Of a DNA stretch of 9,626 nucleotides, positions 6,970-9,626 are shown one piece after another. Position 1 is the stretch's first letter. Every line of letters begins with the position of its first letter. The translations under genes and the position numbers were made by a program. The notes under the pieces are model-generated. The model was not told the origin of the DNA. It was given only the letters and a program-made list of their open reading frames with translations, and searched no databases. The stretch is from positions 1 through 9,626 of the forward strand of contig CAIMVB010000329.1 in assembly GCA_903844785.1 (NCBI GenBank), given 5' to 3'. This DNA is from an uncultured Rhodospirillales bacterium (GTDB lineage Bacteria; Pseudomonadota; Alphaproteobacteria; Acetobacterales; Acetobacteraceae).

Positions 6970-8766
6970 ATGGACGTGTTTGCCCAAGAGCTTGAGGCAT
7001 TTCAGGCCGCACAGGCGCATCAGCGTTGCGCGCTGGACTGGCTGAACGACTTCGAAGCGGCATTATCGGCGGGTGATGCCAAGCAGATCGCCAGCTTATT
7101 TCATGAAGATTCCCATTGGCGCGATGTGCTGGCCTTTACCTGGCACATGACCCCGGTCGCGGGGCGGGATCAAATTGCGGCGCGGCTTGTCGCGGAACAA
7201 ATGCGCGTTGGCGCGCATGCTTTCCAACTACCGCGTGACCGCAAGGCGCCACGCAAAGCGATGCGCGTTGGCATTGAATGCATTGAAGCCATTTTCGAAT
7301 TCACCACCAGCATCGGCAAAGGTGCGGGTATTTTCCGGCTGTCGCCAGACCTGACCGATGGCGGCAAGATGAAGGCGTGGCTGATTTCCACCACGCTGCA
7401 ATCCATCACGGGTCATGAGGAAAAAATCGGCGCAAATCGCCCCTCGGGCTCGGCCTATTCACGCAATTTCGGCGGCGATAACTGGGCCGATATCCGGCGC
7501 AAGGCCGCAGCTTACGAAGACCGTGATCCGGCCGTGATCGTGGTAGGTGGCGCGCAATCGGGGCTTTCCATCGCAGCACGGCTCAATCAATTGGGTGTTG
7601 ATACGCTGGTGGTCGAAAAATGGCCGCGCATCGGTGATAGCTGGCGCCGGCGCTACCATTCCCTGGCGCTGCATAATTCAATTCACATCAATCATTTGCC
7701 CTATATGCCCTTCCCGCCCACCTGGCCCACCTATATCCCGAAGGACATGCTCGGCAATTGGTTTGAATTCTATGCCGATGCCATGGAAATCAATTGCTGG
7801 ACCGATACCGAATTCGTCAGCGCCACATGGGATGAACAGGCGAAATGCTGGACCGCGCGCCTGCGCCGTGGCGATGGCACAGAACGGGTCTTGCGGCCGC
7901 GCCATATTGTATCGGCCAATGGGGTCAGCAGCTATCCAATGATCCCGGATGTGCCGGGGCTGCAGGATTTCAAAGGAACGGTGCTGCATTCTGAAGGGTT
8001 TGACAGCGGCGCAGGCTGGACCGGCAAGCGCGCCCTGATCCTGGGCACGGGCAGCAGCGCCAATGACATCGCGCAGGATCTGCATAGCTTTGGCGTGCAC
8101 ACAACGCTGATCCAACGCGGTTCCACTACCGTGGTTTCCATCAACCCAAGCGCCCGGCTGAATGAAGCGATCTGGAATGAACCCGGCACACTGGAAGATG
8201 CTGATCTGGTGGTGTGTTCCGCCCCGCCACCTTTGGTGCTGAAGAACTACAAATCTGTCGTCAAGCGCATGGCCGAATTGGACAAGGACCTGATCGCAGG
8301 CCTGAAGCGCATCGGCTTCAAGCATGATTTTGGCGAGGATGAGACCGGCCACCAAATGAAATATTATCGCCGCGGCGGCGGCTATAATCTGGATGCCGGC
8401 AGTTCCGAGCTAATGATCAAGGGCGAAATTGGCCTGCTGCAATATGATCGCATCAAGCATTTTGTTGCTGATGGGGCGCTGCTGCATGATGGCACTATCG
8501 TGCCCGCGGATCTGATCATTCTGGCAACCGGTTATTTCCCGCAACGTGAAATGATCCGCCGCACCATGGGGGATGCCATGGCGGAGAAAATCGGCCCTGT
8601 CTGGGGCGTTGCCCCGGATGGTGAATTGAACAACATGTATAAACGCACCCCGCAACAAGGGCTGTGGTTCATCTCTGGCGGGCTTGCCGTCTGCCGCATC
8701 AATTCGAAATTCCTCGCCCTTCAGATCAAGGCGATGGAATTGGGCTTACTGAAACCCTTGTCATGA
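6970..8766 (+). CDS. NTF2/SnoaL-like domain fused to flavin-containing monooxygenase (COG2072-like)
   Basis: Probable FAD- and NADPH-dependent monooxygenase of 598 residues, substrate unknown. The first 150 or so residues look like an NTF2/SnoaL-type fold (WLNDFEAALSAGDAKQIASLF at about 24-44, then HWRDVLAFTWHM). The monooxygenase part follows: FAD motif GGAQSG at 193-198, where the middle Gly of GxGxxG is Ala; the FMO fingerprint FxGxxxHxxxF at F334-F344; NADPH motif GTGSSA at 359-364; and ATGY at 519-522. The fingerprint ends in Phe rather than the Trp usual in Baeyer-Villiger enzymes, pointing to the class B FMO/YUCCA-like side. No signal peptide or membrane segment is seen, so it is probably cytosolic. 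The ATG at 6970 is chosen because of its strong ribosome binding site; an in-frame ATG at 6895 would add 25 poorly supported residues. A hydrolase gene follows after a hairpin. The architecture is confident; oxygenation of a carbonyl or heteroatom compound is only inferred. Confidence 0.92.
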   Translation: MDVFAQELEAFQAAQAHQRCALDWLNDFEAALSAGDAKQIASLFHEDSHWRDVLAFTWHMTPVAGRDQIAARLVAEQMRVGAHAFQLPRDRKAPRKAMRVGIECIEAIFEFTTSIGKGAGIFRLSPDLTDGGKMKAWLISTTLQSITGHEEKIGANRPSGSAYSRNFGGDNWADIRRKAAAYEDRDPAVIVVGGAQSGLSIAARLNQLGVDTLVVEKWPRIGDSWRRRYHSLALHNSIHINHLPYMPFPPTWPTYIPKDMLGNWFEFYADAMEINCWTDTEFVSATWDEQAKCWTARLRRGDGTERVLRPRHIVSANGVSSYPMIPDVPGLQDFKGTVLHSEGFDSGAGWTGKRALILGTGSSANDIAQDLHSFGVHTTLIQRGSTTVVSINPSARLNEAIWNEPGTLEDADLVVCSAPPPLVLKNYKSVVKRMAELDKDLIAGLKRIGFKHDFGEDETGHQMKYYRRGGGYNLDAGSSELMIKGEIGLLQYDRIKHFVADGALLHDGTIVPADLIILATGYFPQREMIRRTMGDAMAEKIGPVWGVAPDGELNNMYKRTPQQGLWFISGGLAVCRINSKFLALQIKAMELGLLKPLS

Positions 8767-8772
8767 TCACCG

Positions 8773-8805
8773 GGCGCGGCGGGGCGGGCCTCGCCGCGCC
8801 TTCCT
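8773..8805 (+). terminator. GC-rich hairpin between monooxygenase and hydrolase genes
   Basis: GGCGCGGCG (8773-8781) pairs perfectly with CGCCGCGCC (8792-8800), a 9-bp all-GC stem. G-T wobble pairs can extend it at both ends, leaving a loop of 8-10 nt. It begins 6 nt after the monooxygenase stop and is followed by TTCCT, a poor T tract. The ribosome binding site of the next gene starts at 8806, right behind it. It may be a partial terminator, an mRNA-protecting stem, or a structure affecting access to that site. Confidence 0.5.
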
Positions 8806-8817
8806 GAAGGCAGCAGC

Positions 8818-9626
8818 ATGCGCGCCAGCATTCGCGGTACGGAAATCTACTTCGATATTGAAGGCATGGGCCTGGTGCCGGAAGGCACCAGAATGATCGA
8901 ACGTCCCGCCGCCTTTGTCATTCATGGCGGGCCGGGTGGTGATCACACTGGCTTCAAGCCGGGGTTTTCACCCCTCGCGCAGCATATGCAGCTTGTCTAT
9001 TTTGATCATCGCGGCCAGGGGCGTTCCGGCAAAGCTGATCCGGCAAGCTATACGCTGGATGAAAATGTCGAGGATATGGAAGCGCTCAGGCAATATCTCG
9101 GCCTTGGCCCCATCATCAGCATCGGCACAAGTTACGGCGGCATGGTCGCCATGGCGCATGCAGCGCGCTACCCATCTTCCGTGTCGTATCTTGTGCTGCT
9201 GGTAACCGCGGCACATGCGGGCTTCAATGCGCGCGCGGCGGAAATTGTCGCGGCGCGCGGTACCGCCGAACAGCAAGATATGGCGGCCATGCTATGGGCT
9301 GGCACGCTTGATACGCCAGAAAAGCTCCGCCGTTATTATGATGTCATGGGCCCTCTTTATGCGCGCAGCCATGATGCCCAAAAGGCCGGCATGGCCCGTG
9401 ACAGAGGCATTCTCTCCCCAGAAGCACTCAACCGCGCCTTTGCGCCAGGCGGCTTTCTGCGGCGCTTTGACCTGCGGCCAGAACTTAAAAACATCACCGC
9501 GCCCACGCTGATCATTGGCGGTCAGCATGATTGGATTTGCGCGCCGGAATTTTCGGCAGAAATTCACCAACTGATCCCAGGATCAAAGCTGCAGATTTTT
9601 GAACAAAGCAGCCATTCAATCCGTGC
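8818..9626 (+). CDS. Alpha/beta hydrolase, proline iminopeptidase-like, 3'-truncated by window edge
   Basis: A frame open from ATG 8818 to the window end (269 codons) encodes an alpha/beta-fold hydrolase. It shows the oxyanion-hole stretch HGGPGG (residues 36-41), FDHRGQGRSG (about 63-72), the nucleophile elbow GTSYGG with Ser105, the acid Asp238 in GGQHDWIC, and His266 in SSHSIR only a few codons before the edge. The triad is complete, so an active serine hydrolase is expected. HGGPG and DHRGQGRS place it with proline iminopeptidase-type proteins (S33). That family's GGSWG elbow is GTSYG here, so the substrate may be a peptide, ester or lactone. The start has GAAGG at 8806-8810 with 7-nt spacing. 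No signal peptide is visible. It lies 51 nt after the monooxygenase, behind a GC-rich hairpin, so cotranscription is plausible but could be reduced. Only the extreme C-terminus is missing. Confidence 0.92.
   Translation, partial: MRASIRGTEIYFDIEGMGLVPEGTRMIERPAAFVIHGGPGGDHTGFKPGFSPLAQHMQLVYFDHRGQGRSGKADPASYTLDENVEDMEALRQYLGLGPIISIGTSYGGMVAMAHAARYPSSVSYLVLLVTAAHAGFNARAAEIVAARGTAEQQDMAAMLWAGTLDTPEKLRRYYDVMGPLYARSHDAQKAGMARDRGILSPEALNRAFAPGGFLRRFDLRPELKNITAPTLIIGGQHDWICAPEFSAEIHQLIPGSKLQIFEQSSHSIR

Noticed and set aside
7201..7272. 12-bp direct repeat ATGCGCGTTGGC at 7201 and 7261
   Set aside because: Both copies are in coding sequence (MRVG twice in the NTF2-like domain) and have no flanking repeat structure; probably chance or local protein sequence similarity.
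7678..8355. A 225-codon antisense open frame inside the monooxygenase gene
   Set aside because: The + strand frame here holds the FMO fingerprint and NADPH motif; the antisense product resembles no family I know.
8915..9511. Two short + strand open frames (8915-9205 and 9215-9511) in another frame
   Set aside because: They overlap the hydrolase frame, which carries the catalytic triad and runs to the window edge. They stand out only because the real gene has no stop inside the window.

Overview
The window is a compact, high-GC (roughly 60% by eye) bacterial chromosome segment in which all seven genes lie on the + strand. It reads as an alphaproteobacterium. The acetolactate synthase subunits have the alphaproteobacterial style of sequence, with GEAS at the ThDP motif and the stretch NNEYMGMVRQWQ. 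MutL is the endonuclease type found in bacteria without MutH. GANTC, the CcrM methylation sequence, is almost absent. A placement near Rhodospirillales/Acetobacteraceae is a guess from overall look and is not proven here.

Layout: (1) 2-1471, acetolactate synthase large subunit IlvB, with its 5' end outside the window; (2) 1483-2004, its regulatory subunit IlvN; (3) 2010-3275, an Atg22-like (UMF1 family) membrane transporter starting 5 nt after ilvN; (4) 3305-4981, glucose-6-phosphate isomerase Pgi; (5) 5015-6790, mismatch repair protein MutL; (6) a 179-nt gap with no gene, containing a small hairpin and a strong ribosome binding site; (7) 6970-8766, a two-part protein made of an NTF2/SnoaL-like N-terminal domain and a flavin-containing monooxygenase; (8) a GC-rich hairpin at 8773-8800; (9) 8818 to the window end, an alpha/beta hydrolase of the proline-iminopeptidase type, cut off just after its catalytic histidine.

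The first three genes look like one transcript: IlvB and IlvN make the first common enzyme of valine, leucine and isoleucine synthesis, and the transporter is translationally close behind. Pgi and MutL are housekeeping genes with short upstream gaps. Each gap has a -10-like hexamer only 5-6 nt before a start codon, which suggests separate promoters and possibly leaderless or very short-leader transcripts. The monooxygenase and hydrolase are accessory metabolism of unknown substrate; the hairpin between them may separate or tune their expression.

Most of the window is ordinary core metabolism. I see no tRNA, rRNA, CRISPR array, insertion sequence, phage gene or defence system. The points most worth checking are the GANTC scarcity together with a GANTC in the mutL promoter gap, the leaderless-type starts, the ilvBN-transporter coupling, and the monooxygenase-hydrolase pair.
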